From assembly GCF_024461735.1 (NCBI RefSeq), contig NZ_JANGAD010000003.1, forward strand, positions 1-64,000: a stretch of DNA of 64,000 nt, read 5' to 3'. Every line of letters starts with the position of its first letter. The stretch's first letter is position 1. Positions 8,441 through 16,255 of the stretch are shown here, piece by piece. A program made the position numbers and the translations under genes. Source of the DNA: Anaerotignum propionicum (GTDB lineage Bacteria; Bacillota; Clostridia; Lachnospirales; Anaerotignaceae). The notes under the pieces are model-generated. The model did no database searches. It saw only the letters and a list, made by a program, of their open reading frames with translations, and was not told the DNA's origin.

Positions 8441-9631
8441 GTGGTGGATAACTTGTTCAAAGAAAATACAGAAATCCTTTATAAAGGTACGGAGGATAGA
8501 GAAGGGGCGCTTCATCCTGAAACGCCGGCGATATATCCTTCCTCGGCATATATCATTGAAGATACTAGGGATTACGATTTTGCAAATAATGGCGGAAAAT
8601 ATTTTTATAATAGAACCGCTAACCCCAATCGAGATGGATTAGCAGAAGCCATTTCCTATTTGGAAAATGGCGAAAGCACATTAGTATGCTCCTCAGGGAT
8701 GGGTGCAATTTCCACAACCCTGTTAGGTTTGTTAAAATGTGGAGACCATGCCGTTTTCAATAAAAGCATTTATGGTGAAACAATCGAATTAATTGAGATT
8801 TTGGAAGGCTTTGGCGTTCATGTATCTTTAGTGGATTTTACAAATATTGATGAATTTGAAAATGCCATGAAAGATGATACTAAAATAGTCTATACAGAAA
8901 TTATTGCAAATCCACTGACTCTGGTTGTTGATATTGAAAAGATCAGCAAAATTTCCCATTCCTTTGGTGCAATGGTAGTTGTGGATAGTACCTTTACTAC
9001 ACCTTTTGTAATTAAACCCCTTGATTTTGGAGCAGACATTGTTATTCATAGTTTAACAAAATTCTTTGGTGGGCACAGTGATGTTACTGGTGGGTCAATT
9101 ACTGCCAGCAATGACATTATAAAGAAATTGAAACAAAGTTACTTATTGCTGGGAGCATCTTTGGATGCAAACTCAGCTTGGCTTTTACAAAGAAGTATTA
9201 AAACCATGGGATTAAGAATGAGAGCACAATTGGATAATGCTGTTCTTGTGGCTGAAGCATTAAGCAAAAATCCTCACATTCAGTGTGTTTATCATCCCAG
9301 CTTGGAAAATCATCCTCAACATGCATTAGCAAGCCAAATTTTTTCCTATGGATATGGTGCCATGATAAGCTTTTCTGTAGAGGACAACAGAGAAAAAGTG
9401 GATGAATTCATTCGTCGACTGAAAGTGATTAAGTATTTAGGTACCCTAGGTGGAATTAGAACAACATTAGCTCACCCTGCAACAGCCTTTCGGAATGAGT
9501 TTACAGAGGAGGAGTTGAGAAAAATGGGCATTCATGAAGGACTCATTCGTATTTCAACAGGAGCAGAAGATGTGGGGGATCTAATAGAGGATTTAAACCA
9601 AGCTCTAGAGGTATTTAACAAGGCACTATAA
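8441..9631 (+). CDS. Cys/Met metabolism PLP-dependent enzyme (methionine gamma-lyase / cystathionine gamma-synthase-like)
   Basis: About 396 residues, fold-type I PLP enzyme of the gamma-family (transsulfuration). YFYNRTANPNRDGLAEAI, SSGMGAISTTLLGLL and VDSTFTTPFVIKPLDFGADIVIHSLTKFFGGHSD carry the PLP sites; Lys in SLTKF is the Schiff-base residue. Likely activities are methionine gamma-lyase, cystathionine synthase/lyase or O-acetylhomoserine sulfhydrylase; sequence alone does not separate them. The start is uncertain: GTG 8441 lacks an RBS, while TTG 8453 has GTGGTGG five bases before it and gives 392 residues. Followed after 41 bases by an amino acid transporter. Confidence 0.85.
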   Translation: MVDNLFKENTEILYKGTEDREGALHPETPAIYPSSAYIIEDTRDYDFANNGGKYFYNRTANPNRDGLAEAISYLENGESTLVCSSGMGAISTTLLGLLKCGDHAVFNKSIYGETIELIEILEGFGVHVSLVDFTNIDEFENAMKDDTKIVYTEIIANPLTLVVDIEKISKISHSFGAMVVVDSTFTTPFVIKPLDFGADIVIHSLTKFFGGHSDVTGGSITASNDIIKKLKQSYLLLGASLDANSAWLLQRSIKTMGLRMRAQLDNAVLVAEALSKNPHIQCVYHPSLENHPQHALASQIFSYGYGAMISFSVEDNREKVDEFIRRLKVIKYLGTLGGIRTTLAHPATAFRNEFTEEELRKMGIHEGLIRISTGAEDVGDLIEDLNQALEVFNKAL

Positions 9632-9672
9632 GGCATAATTTAGTTTTATAAAATCGGAGGGGATTTTACAAG

Positions 9673-11106
9673 ATGGACAGTATCTTGCAAGTTTTATGGG
9701 CAATTTCAGATTTTCTATGGGGCACACCCATGACCGTTGCATTGGTTGGGACGGGGCTTTATCTTACAATTAAGTTTAGATTTGCGTACATTTTTAGAAT
9801 CAAATTTCATTTTAAAAATACATTTGGGAAAATGTTCAAAGCGGGGGAAGGCGAAGGAACAGTTTCAGGTTTTGCAGCAGCTTGTACCGCTATGGCCAAT
9901 ACCATAGGTGTAGGGAATATTGGTGGTGTAGCAACAGCGATTACCATGGGTGGACCCGGAGCAATATTCTGGATGTGGATGTCCGGTCTTTTGGGAATGA
10001 GTACAAAGGCATGTGAAATTATTTTAGGACAAAGATACAGAGTTAAATATAACAAATCCATGGATGAATATCTTTGCGATAGATCCTTTGTTATGAAGAA
10101 TGCCCTTGGATGGAAAAAGGGCTCCATTATCTTAGCGGTATTTGTATTTATTTTTGGACCTTGGACCAATGCTGTTCAAACTGAATCTGTAACAAGCTCT
10201 TTGTATGAAGCATTTCAGATTCCTCCTATTATCTCTGTAGTAGTAATTGGAATAACATGCTTTGTGACAATTGCTGGCGGTTTAAAGAGAATTTCCAGTG
10301 TTATGGAAAAAGTAGTTCCTTTTATGGCATTGGCTTACATAATATCCGGCATTGGAATTTTACTTATGAATTTTGATGCAGTACCCGGTTGTGTAGCTTT
10401 GATTTTTAAAAGTGCTTTTACACCCATGGCTGGTGTTGGTGGTTTCGCTGGTGCTTCTGTTAGAGATGCTATCAGATATGGTATTGCTCGTGGGCTTTAC
10501 TCCAATGATGCTGGTACCGGTTATGGCATTGTTGCCCATGCATCAGCTCAGACAGACCACCCTGTTCGTCAGTCCTCTTGGGGTTGGGGCGAAGTATTCT
10601 TGGATACGATTGTTGTTTGTTCTGTAACTGCATTGTCAATCATTTTAACCAATTCCTATATTGACTACCCTGATATCACCAGTGCGCAATTGACCACGGT
10701 AGCATTCAAAGTAGCATATGGTAGATTTGGTGGATATTTCATGGCATGTGCGATTTCAGTTTTTGCTTGGACAACCATTATCGGTATGTATTACAGCTGT
10801 GCTAAGTCTGTAAACTATGCCCTTGGTGATACTGATTTGAATAAAAAGTTTTCTCCTATTTACATGGTATATTTCTTAATCCCTGCTCTTGTATTTTATA
10901 ATATTAAGGCGGACATGCTTTGGGCTTTTACAGATATTTTAAGTGCAATGTATGTAATTATTACATTAACCTTCATTTATGCGAAGCGGAAAGAAATTTA
11001 CAGATTATACAATGACTTCTGGAACCGTTTTATTCCTGAACTGAAAGCAGGAAAAAATCCTGAAAGAGTTTCTTACGAAACCATTGAAAATGAAGTATCA
11101 AAATAA
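9673..11106 (+). CDS. Alanine/glycine:cation symporter (AGCS family)
   Basis: 477 residues, polytopic membrane protein. AGCS carriers import alanine or glycine with Na+ or H+. Family hallmarks: the N-terminal FLWGTPMTVALVGTGLYLT, the GEGTVSGFAAACTAMANTIGVGNIGGVATAI region, and the central GIARGLYSNDAGTGYG motif. RBS CGGAGGGG precedes ATG 9673. It sits between a PLP amino acid lyase and a racemase, which suggests import of an amino acid used by these enzymes; the substrate is not proven. Confidence 0.93.
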   Translation: MDSILQVLWAISDFLWGTPMTVALVGTGLYLTIKFRFAYIFRIKFHFKNTFGKMFKAGEGEGTVSGFAAACTAMANTIGVGNIGGVATAITMGGPGAIFWMWMSGLLGMSTKACEIILGQRYRVKYNKSMDEYLCDRSFVMKNALGWKKGSIILAVFVFIFGPWTNAVQTESVTSSLYEAFQIPPIISVVVIGITCFVTIAGGLKRISSVMEKVVPFMALAYIISGIGILLMNFDAVPGCVALIFKSAFTPMAGVGGFAGASVRDAIRYGIARGLYSNDAGTGYGIVAHASAQTDHPVRQSSWGWGEVFLDTIVVCSVTALSIILTNSYIDYPDITSAQLTTVAFKVAYGRFGGYFMACAISVFAWTTIIGMYYSCAKSVNYALGDTDLNKKFSPIYMVYFLIPALVFYNIKADMLWAFTDILSAMYVIITLTFIYAKRKEIYRLYNDFWNRFIPELKAGKNPERVSYETIENEVSK

Positions 11107-11115
11107 TATTATTTT

Positions 11116-11150
11116 AAAATGCCTTAAGAGGTTATCTTAAGGCATTTTTT
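11116..11150 (+). terminator. Terminator between transporter and racemase
   Basis: Perfect 14-bp stem AAAATGCCTTAAGA (11116-11129) / TCTTAAGGCATTTT (11135-11148), loop GGTTA, T tail. The racemase RBS follows at once, so readthrough or a hidden promoter must supply alr transcription. Confidence 0.85.
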
Positions 11151-11163
11151 ATGGGAGGTCATT

Positions 11164-12306
11164 ATGGACTTTATAAAACGTGCGTGGGTTGAAATATCTA
11201 TTGAGAACTTAAAATATAATTTTTATAAGATTAAAGAGTTACTAAACAAAAATGTAAAAATAATGGCTGTCTTAAAAGCCAATGGGTATAATTGTGGTGA
11301 TGTAAGACTTGCTAAGGAATTAGCAGCATTAGACGATGAAATCCAATTTGCAGTATCAAACGTAGAGGAAGCAATTCAAATCAGAAAAGGAGGAGTTCTA
11401 AATCCCATTTTAATTTTGGGGTACACCCCTCCTGAATATGCAAATTTATTGTTGGAATACAATATCACCCAAACCCTAGTATCCTACGATTATGCGTTGG
11501 AACTGGAGAAAGTTCTGCAGAAAGAAGAACAAAGGCTGAAAATACATGTAAAACTTGATACAGGTATGGGCAGGATTGGAATCCGCTGCTATGATGACAA
11601 TTTAGATGATGCCATTGAGAAGGTTACGAGAATTTGCAAAAATGAATCATTTGAGGTAACAGGATGCTTTACTCACATTGCAACTTTCTATGAAAATGAC
11701 CAAGAGTCTTTGGAATACTCTCAACTTCAGTTTGCAAGATTTAACAAGATTACAGATGAACTGTTATCAAAAGATAATTATCTGGGAATTTTACATTGTT
11801 TGAATTCTGCCGGTACCGTAAATATGCCGGAAATGCAAATGGATATGGTGCGAGTAGGAACGTTGATTTACGGGGCATTACCCAAGATTAACAACCATAA
11901 AGGCATTGCCTTTAAACCAATTATAACGATCAAATGCCGTATTGGAAAAGTAAGTGATGTAAAAAAAGGGGATTATATTGGCTACAGTAGAGCATTTTGT
12001 GCGGATAAAGATTTAAGGGTCGCTGTATTAACCATAGGTTATTCCGATATTTTGCGCATGGGGTCAGGCAAAGGTTTTGTTTTGGTTAATGATATACCAT
12101 GCCCTGTGATTGGGGGCGTTTGTATGGATCAAATGGTGGTTGATATATCCAAAGCCGGTGAAGTGAAGGCAGGAGATATTGCTGTGGTATTGGGGCAATA
12201 TCAGGAAAGGGAAATCGATTTTGCTGCAATGGCAGAATTTTTAAAGTGTGGGGAAGAAGAGGTTTATTGCCACATTACCTATCGTCCAACAAAAGTATAT
12301 ATATAA
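11164..12306 (+). CDS. alr: Alanine racemase family protein (atypical)
   Basis: 380 residues, fold-type III PLP racemase. N-terminal TIM barrel with PLP Lys in AVLKANGYNCGD (residue 39), Arg in LDTGMGRIGIR, and a C-terminal beta domain with the second catalytic Tyr in IGYSRAF and the CMDQMVVDIS motif. The canonical KANAYGHG and GYADG segments read KANGYNCG and GYSDI here, so it could be a serine or broad-specificity racemase. RBS GGGAGG upstream. Following an AGCS transporter, it may racemise the imported amino acid. The cell-wall role cannot be assumed because another alr may exist. Confidence 0.85.
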   Translation: MDFIKRAWVEISIENLKYNFYKIKELLNKNVKIMAVLKANGYNCGDVRLAKELAALDDEIQFAVSNVEEAIQIRKGGVLNPILILGYTPPEYANLLLEYNITQTLVSYDYALELEKVLQKEEQRLKIHVKLDTGMGRIGIRCYDDNLDDAIEKVTRICKNESFEVTGCFTHIATFYENDQESLEYSQLQFARFNKITDELLSKDNYLGILHCLNSAGTVNMPEMQMDMVRVGTLIYGALPKINNHKGIAFKPIITIKCRIGKVSDVKKGDYIGYSRAFCADKDLRVAVLTIGYSDILRMGSGKGFVLVNDIPCPVIGGVCMDQMVVDISKAGEVKAGDIAVVLGQYQEREIDFAAMAEFLKCGEEEVYCHITYRPTKVYI

Positions 12307-12309
12307 TTT

Positions 12310-12342
12310 ATAAGCCATGAAGTGATTCTCATGGCTTATTTT
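12310..12342 (+). terminator. Terminator after alr
   Basis: ATAAGCCATGA (12310-12320) / TCATGGCTTAT (12329-12339), then TTTTA. 12343-12506 holds nothing further that I can assign. Confidence 0.75.
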
Positions 12343-12506
12343 AAAGAACAGATAAATTTCACAAGCAGGTGCATCTTATTTTTGGTTGCTAAGAGGGATG
12401 CATAAAGTTCTGGCCATTAACTTATTAGAGAGCATTTTCTAGTTGGAATAGAAATAGTAAAAAAGAAAGGGTTAATAACCTCGCTTTTTAAGTAATGACA
12501 TCAAAC

Positions 12507-12926
12507 TTAATGTCCCTTATGTTTCTCCTTGCGCTTTTTTTGCCGCAATTCGAATTTTCTCTCACTTTCAGCCTCTTTATTCTTTCGGGAGCAGGTCCTT
12601 CGCTCTTGTTTCCCTTGCTCCTGTTGAAGTTTAAGTGCTTGCTGTGCCTTTGTTCCCACTCCCTTGCTTTGCAGTTGGTGTTTAATTTCACGCTGCATAC
12701 GCTTAGGATTTACGGGTTTTTCTGTAATACATTGGGCATCCTTAGATGCATAAAACCGCAGATAGGTCCATTTTTTGAGAAGCAAGTCATAAACCTCATA
12801 ATCCTTTGGCTCTGCACCAAACGTAATTTTACAGACTTGGTACTCTCCTTGGGCTTCACGCTCATAAACGCCCACCCAAAAGGGATCCTCAAAAAATACA
12901 GTAAATTTCCATACGGTTTTTAACAT
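12507..12926 (-). CDS. yjdF: YjdF family protein (DUF2992)
   Basis: 139 residues. The N-terminal part (MLKTVWKFTVFFEDPFWVG) and the Lys/Arg/Gln-rich C-terminal tail with KRMQREIKHQ and LRQKKRKEKHKGH are typical of YjdF (DUF2992). The biochemical role is not established; the family is known mainly as the gene controlled by the azaaromatic-sensing yjdF riboswitch. ATG 12926 is fixed by AAGGAGGG seven bases upstream on the minus strand. Longer forms from 13094 would translate the leader. Convergent with alr. Confidence 0.88.
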   Translation of the reverse strand: MLKTVWKFTVFFEDPFWVGVYEREAQGEYQVCKITFGAEPKDYEVYDLLLKKWTYLRFYASKDAQCITEKPVNPKRMQREIKHQLQSKGVGTKAQQALKLQQEQGKQERRTCSRKNKEAESERKFELRQKKRKEKHKGH

Positions 12927-12934
12927 AGCTTTCC

Positions 12935-13045
12935 CTCCTTTTAGTTTAAAAAATACAAAGAAGGGACAACCAAGGAGGCAGGTTACTGACAGGCTATTCT
13001 GCGTCCGGACTACCAACCGAACCGTGTTTTTATCTTTGCAGTTTG
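12935..13045 (-). promoter_or_regulatory. Probable yjdF-type riboswitch leader
   Basis: A GC-richer leader between promoter and yjdF start, read on the minus strand, contains ACGGTTCGGTTGG, GTCCGGAC, GCAGAATAGCCTGTCAG and TAACCTGCCTCCTTGG in order. Its position, length and the DUF2992 gene fit the yjdF RNA class, which binds azaaromatic compounds and acts on translation. I identify it from context and recall of the motif, not by covariance search. No terminator lies between it and the gene, so control of translation start is likely. Confidence 0.65.
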
Positions 13046-13074
13046 AGTATAACATAATGACGAGCGTTTTTAAA
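13046..13074 (-). promoter_or_regulatory. Promoter for yjdF
   Basis: On the minus strand TTTAAA (-35, weak), 17-base spacer, TATACT (-10, 13046-13051). It places the transcription start about 115 bases before yjdF, at the edge of the structured leader. Confidence 0.5.
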
Positions 13075-13277
13075 TAATAACCATATTGATTCACCTTTAG
13101 AATCCCTCGAAATTAGATTACTGGTTTATTCTTGTGTACCAATATATTTAAACGATAAGAATAAAATTTTCATTTTGCCATTCACACAGTCAGGTAAAAA
13201 TGGGAAAATCCAATCCTGTAGAATTTAAGTATTAATACAAGCATTAGGGGTGAAGAATTGGTGCCCTGAGTTTTGTT

Positions 13278-13388
13278 TTGAAATATTCGGTAAAGTATGG
13301 AAACTGGAAGGTTGTGAAAGTGGGCAAATTATTGGAATCAGAATTTGACTCAGCATATTGGGAATATGGAGATCTTTATATGAAATAA
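13278..13388 (+). pseudogene. Vestigial coding fragment
   Basis: An open frame of 36 codons ends at TAA 13388 and reads KYGNWKVVKVGKLLESEF... with many aromatic and charged residues, unlike random AT-rich DNA. It has no RBS and no convincing start; the frame opens after a stop at about 13243. A perfect terminator follows 18 bases later. I read it as the 3' remnant of a lost gene; the family is not recognised. Confidence 0.4.
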
Positions 13389-13405
13389 ATTAAATGTTTA
13401 GTTAC

Positions 13406-13454
13406 AAAAATGCAAATTACACTTTGGTATGATAAAATGTAATTTGCATTTTTT
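13406..13454 (+). terminator. Strong orphan terminator
   Basis: Perfect 16-bp stem AAAAATGCAAATTACA (13406-13421) / TGTAATTTGCATTTTT (13439-13454). It works for plus-strand transcription but no intact gene precedes it. Confidence 0.85.
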
Positions 13455-13798
13455 GTTGATATTTGTTAAAATAGATGAAAAGAAAAAACTTTTTTCATTG
13501 GAAAATATAATTTTATTTATCGAGTTATAGTTACAAATATAATTTTGTAACTTAGAAAAGTAAAAGATTTCGTCTAAGAAGTTATTAGTTATTCAGAGCT
13601 AGGAAGATAAAATCAAGATAATATAAAAAATATTATTAAAATTCTATTAAAATAATGTTTATATTATAATTTTATATTATTATATAATAATGTTTTATAT
13701 TTTATCATATTTTAAATTTACTGTGATTATGATTTTATGAAATCTTAAAGAGTTATCAAAGAAAAGTCTAAGATGAGAAAGTAAATGGGTGGAAATCA
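13455..13798 (+). other. Very AT-rich upstream region of HD-GYP gene
   Basis: About 340 bases dominated by A/T tracts, especially 13600-13720. Many TATAAT-like boxes, none with a clear -35. No ORF. Such DNA is often curved and may hold the promoter of the next gene. Confidence 0.4.
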
Positions 13799-14806
13799 AT
13801 GCGATATTTACCAATAAATAAAGTGAAAGAAAATTCAATATTGGCCATCCCTGTATATAGCGACAGTGGAAGCATTCTTTTAAACGCAAATACCATATTA
13901 AAGCAGTCTTATCTAAAAAAGCTTGAATTGCTTGGGTATGTGGGCTTATATATTTATGATGATATTTCCAACGGAATTGTTGTAAAAGAATTGCTGTCTG
14001 AGCAAACCAAAAGAGATACAGTTGCCGCACTGAAATTATTAAATTTGGATTCTTGCCGATTGATGGCCCACTCTATTGTGGATGAATTATTGGAAAAATC
14101 AGATGTCTCATATGATATGGTGAATATTGCGGCCTTTGATAATTATACCTACATCCATTGTATTAATGTGTCAGTCTTATCTGTTATTGTTGGCATAGGC
14201 ATGGGGTTAAATTATTCCCAATTAAAATATCTTTCAGAAGCGGCACTGCTTCACGATATTGGAAAAGTATCTATTAGTTTGGACATTTTGAATAAAAAGG
14301 GCAAGCTCACAGAGGAAGAAATGAATATCATGCGTTGTCATTCTGAAGAAGGTTATAATATGCTGAAGGATAATTGTATGATTTCTGGTTTAGTAAAAAA
14401 CGCAGTACTATCTCATCATGAAAATGAAGATGGAAGCGGTTATCCTCGCCAATTATCAGACAAGCATATCCATATTTATGCAAAGATTATCCATGTTTGT
14501 GATGTATATGATGCGCTGGTGTCCAATCGTGTGTATAGAAGGGCCATGAATCCGGCGGATGCCCTAGAGTACTTGATGTCAAATTGTTATATCATGTTTG
14601 ATATCGATTGTGTTAAAAAGGTTTTAGAATATGTATCTCCCTATCCTACGGGAATTTCTGTTGAGCTTTCCAATGGGCAAGAGGCAATCGTGGTGCAACA
14701 AAATCCCAAGCACTACCTAAGGCCTAAAGTTATGATTACTGCAACAAAGGAAGAAATTGATTTAATGGAAGTTTTCAATTTAACGATATTAAAAATTTTA
14801 ACATAA
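13799..14806 (+). CDS. HD-GYP domain phosphodiesterase (cyclic di-GMP signalling)
   Basis: 335 residues. N-terminal ~100 residues are an accessory region; the HD-GYP domain spans about 105-280 with HDIGKVS (His152, Asp153), SHHENEDGSGYP (His206, His207, GYP 214-216) and HVCDVYDALVS, the metal ligands and loop of c-di-GMP phosphodiesterases. The C-terminal part (VELSNGQEAIVVQQNPKHYLRP) is the small beta domain often trailing these proteins. No membrane segment, so it is cytosolic. GGGTGG precedes the ATG. Monocistronic, ending in a terminator. Activity against c-di-GMP is inferred from intact motifs. Confidence 0.92.
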   Translation: MRYLPINKVKENSILAIPVYSDSGSILLNANTILKQSYLKKLELLGYVGLYIYDDISNGIVVKELLSEQTKRDTVAALKLLNLDSCRLMAHSIVDELLEKSDVSYDMVNIAAFDNYTYIHCINVSVLSVIVGIGMGLNYSQLKYLSEAALLHDIGKVSISLDILNKKGKLTEEEMNIMRCHSEEGYNMLKDNCMISGLVKNAVLSHHENEDGSGYPRQLSDKHIHIYAKIIHVCDVYDALVSNRVYRRAMNPADALEYLMSNCYIMFDIDCVKKVLEYVSPYPTGISVELSNGQEAIVVQQNPKHYLRPKVMITATKEEIDLMEVFNLTILKILT

Positions 14807-14812
14807 AACAAA

Positions 14813-14866
14813 GCTCCCTGTTTCTCGAATCAGTATTATGCTGAAATGAGGAAAAGGGAGTTTTTT
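14813..14866 (+). terminator. Terminator after HD-GYP gene
   Basis: CTCCCT (14814-14819) / AGGGAG (14855-14860), extended imperfectly inward by GTTTCTC/GAGGAAA, followed by six T. Confidence 0.75.
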
Positions 14867-14949
14867 GATACGGCTATTTAACTTTTTGAGTAATAAATGT
14901 GCAACCTAAACAATACTGAAAAGAAGCTTATCAAGTTTGAAATCTATTT

Positions 14950-15162
14950 TTATTGAGCTTGCTCTGTTACTGCTTTGGCAAAGCATTGGAAGGTATCACC
15001 CTCTCTTTTTTCTGCATTAGGTATCAAGTTAAAAAAGCAACTGGGGATTTCCTTTAGCTTGAGATTTTTAGCAATGCAGGGTGTACAACCTTTATCGTGT
15101 TTACTTGGATGTAAAGGACATGAAAGGTTCTGGCAAGTGCAGATTTTATTAAAAGTATCCAT
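14950..15162 (-). CDS. Small cysteine-rich protein, DUF6485-like
   Basis: 70 residues with seven Cys, in the pattern CTCQNLSCPLHPSKHDKGCTPCIAKN followed by IPSCFF and CFAKA. The arrangement suggests metal binding and resembles the small DUF6485 family of anaerobes, whose function is unknown. ATG 15162 has AGGAG a few bases upstream. Minus strand, downstream of the activase terminator, so it is a separate transcript. Confidence 0.65.
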   Translation of the reverse strand: MDTFNKICTCQNLSCPLHPSKHDKGCTPCIAKNLKLKEIPSCFFNLIPNAEKREGDTFQCFAKAVTEQAQ

Positions 15163-15254
15163 GATATCAACTCCTATTGTTTTCTCATTCTTATAGCATT
15201 TATGATACATATTTTCGCCCAGACTGTCCAGAAAAAAAGCGCTGGAAATGGTAC

Positions 15255-15286
15255 TAAAAAAGGGTCGTTTTACCGAACCCTTTTTG
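15255..15286 (-). terminator. Terminator of glycyl radical operon
   Basis: AAAAAGGGT (15257-15265) / ACCCTTTTT (15277-15285) flanks an 11-base centre; with T or A runs on both sides it can stop transcription both ways. It lies 3 bases after the activase stop codon. Confidence 0.8.
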
Positions 15287-15288
15287 TT

Positions 15289-16197
15289 TTATCTATATTC
15301 AATGATCTCAATGCCGTTCTTCTTAAAAATTTCATAGGCATGTTGAATTTGGGATGCTGTAGGCGTAGTGAAATCAATAAACTTTTCTTCTATTCCCAAG
15401 GAAATATATTTGGCTTTGCCCAACCCATGGTAAGGAAGAAGCTCCACATTGGCTTTCGGTAAATTTTCCTTTATGAATTGAGCTGTTTTTTCCAGATTAT
15501 CATCACTTAAGTTTACTTCAACAATTGTAGGAATTCTAATTGTCATTGGAACTCCTGTTTGATAGACTTTTATTGCATTTTCTAAAATGATTTCATTGCC
15601 ACAACCTGTGAATTCTTTATGTTTTTCGCTATCTAGATGCTTAAGGTCGAAAAAAATGTGGCTGAATTTAGGTAATAGATCTTCCACTGCTTCGAAATCA
15701 AAATGCCCGCAGGTCTCCACCCAGCTGTCAATTCCCAATTCCTCAAATTGATTTAATAAGACCCGCATAAATTTATGCTGTAAAAAGGGTTCTCCTCCTG
15801 AAAAAGTAACCCCTCCGCCTGAATAGCGGAAAAATAGTGCATCTCTCTCTATCTTTTTCACTAGTGTATCTACACTTTTCTCCGTGCAAGCAATGTCCAA
15901 GGCTTTTTGTGCACAAATCGCAACACATTTTCCGCAAGCATTGCAGATATCATTAGGCCGTTCCATTTTGCAGGGAACAAGGTCCATGGGACAGACATTG
16001 GCGCATTTCATACACCCAATGCATTTATGCCGATAAAAAACCAATTTGCTTTTTGTTGTCCAAGATTCGGGGTTGGCACACCACTGACACCGCAGATTGC
16101 AGCCGGCAAGAAAAATAGTGGTTCTTACGCCATCGCCATCATGTATAGAATAGTCCTGCATTTGAATGACAATACCACTGTTTGTACATTCCACCAT
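15289..16197 (-). CDS. Glycyl radical enzyme activating protein (radical SAM)
   Basis: 302 residues. Uses S-adenosylmethionine and a [4Fe-4S] cluster to abstract hydrogen from the glycine of the partner enzyme. Radical SAM Cys are 33, 37 and 40 (GCNLRCQWC). An inserted ferredoxin-like domain holds two more cluster motifs, Cys59/62/65/69 and Cys85/88/91/95, the form seen in activases of non-PFL enzymes. GGGVTFSGGEPFLQ is the SAM-binding GGE motif. RBS AGGAGG on the minus strand sets the start. It is the second gene after the glycyl radical enzyme at 16256-18628, its evident substrate. Confidence 0.95.
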   Translation of the reverse strand: MVECTNSGIVIQMQDYSIHDGDGVRTTIFLAGCNLRCQWCANPESWTTKSKLVFYRHKCIGCMKCANVCPMDLVPCKMERPNDICNACGKCVAICAQKALDIACTEKSVDTLVKKIERDALFFRYSGGGVTFSGGEPFLQHKFMRVLLNQFEELGIDSWVETCGHFDFEAVEDLLPKFSHIFFDLKHLDSEKHKEFTGCGNEIILENAIKVYQTGVPMTIRIPTIVEVNLSDDNLEKTAQFIKENLPKANVELLPYHGLGKAKYISLGIEEKFIDFTTPTASQIQHAYEIFKKNGIEIIEYR

Positions 16198-16216
16198 AAC
16201 GACCTCCTACTGTAGA

Positions 16217-16242
16217 CGCCTGCCCCTAAGAAGGAGCAGGCG
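16217..16242 (-). other. Intercistronic hairpin between GRE and activase
   Basis: On the minus strand CGCCTGCTCC / GGGGCAGGCG form a 10-bp stem with a 6-base loop, placed between the stop of the radical enzyme and the RBS of the activase. No T run follows, so it is more likely an mRNA stability or processing element that sets the enzyme-to-activase ratio than a terminator. Confidence 0.6.
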
Positions 16243-16255
16243 AGTTATTGTTGCA

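Noticed and set aside
12495-12923. 142-codon open frame opposite yjdF
   Set aside because: It is the antisense of the Lys/Arg-rich YjdF coding sequence, has no RBS and encodes a low-complexity hydrophobic product.
15202-15462. 86-codon plus-strand frame
   Set aside because: It crosses the operon terminator and lies antisense to the activase gene; no RBS.
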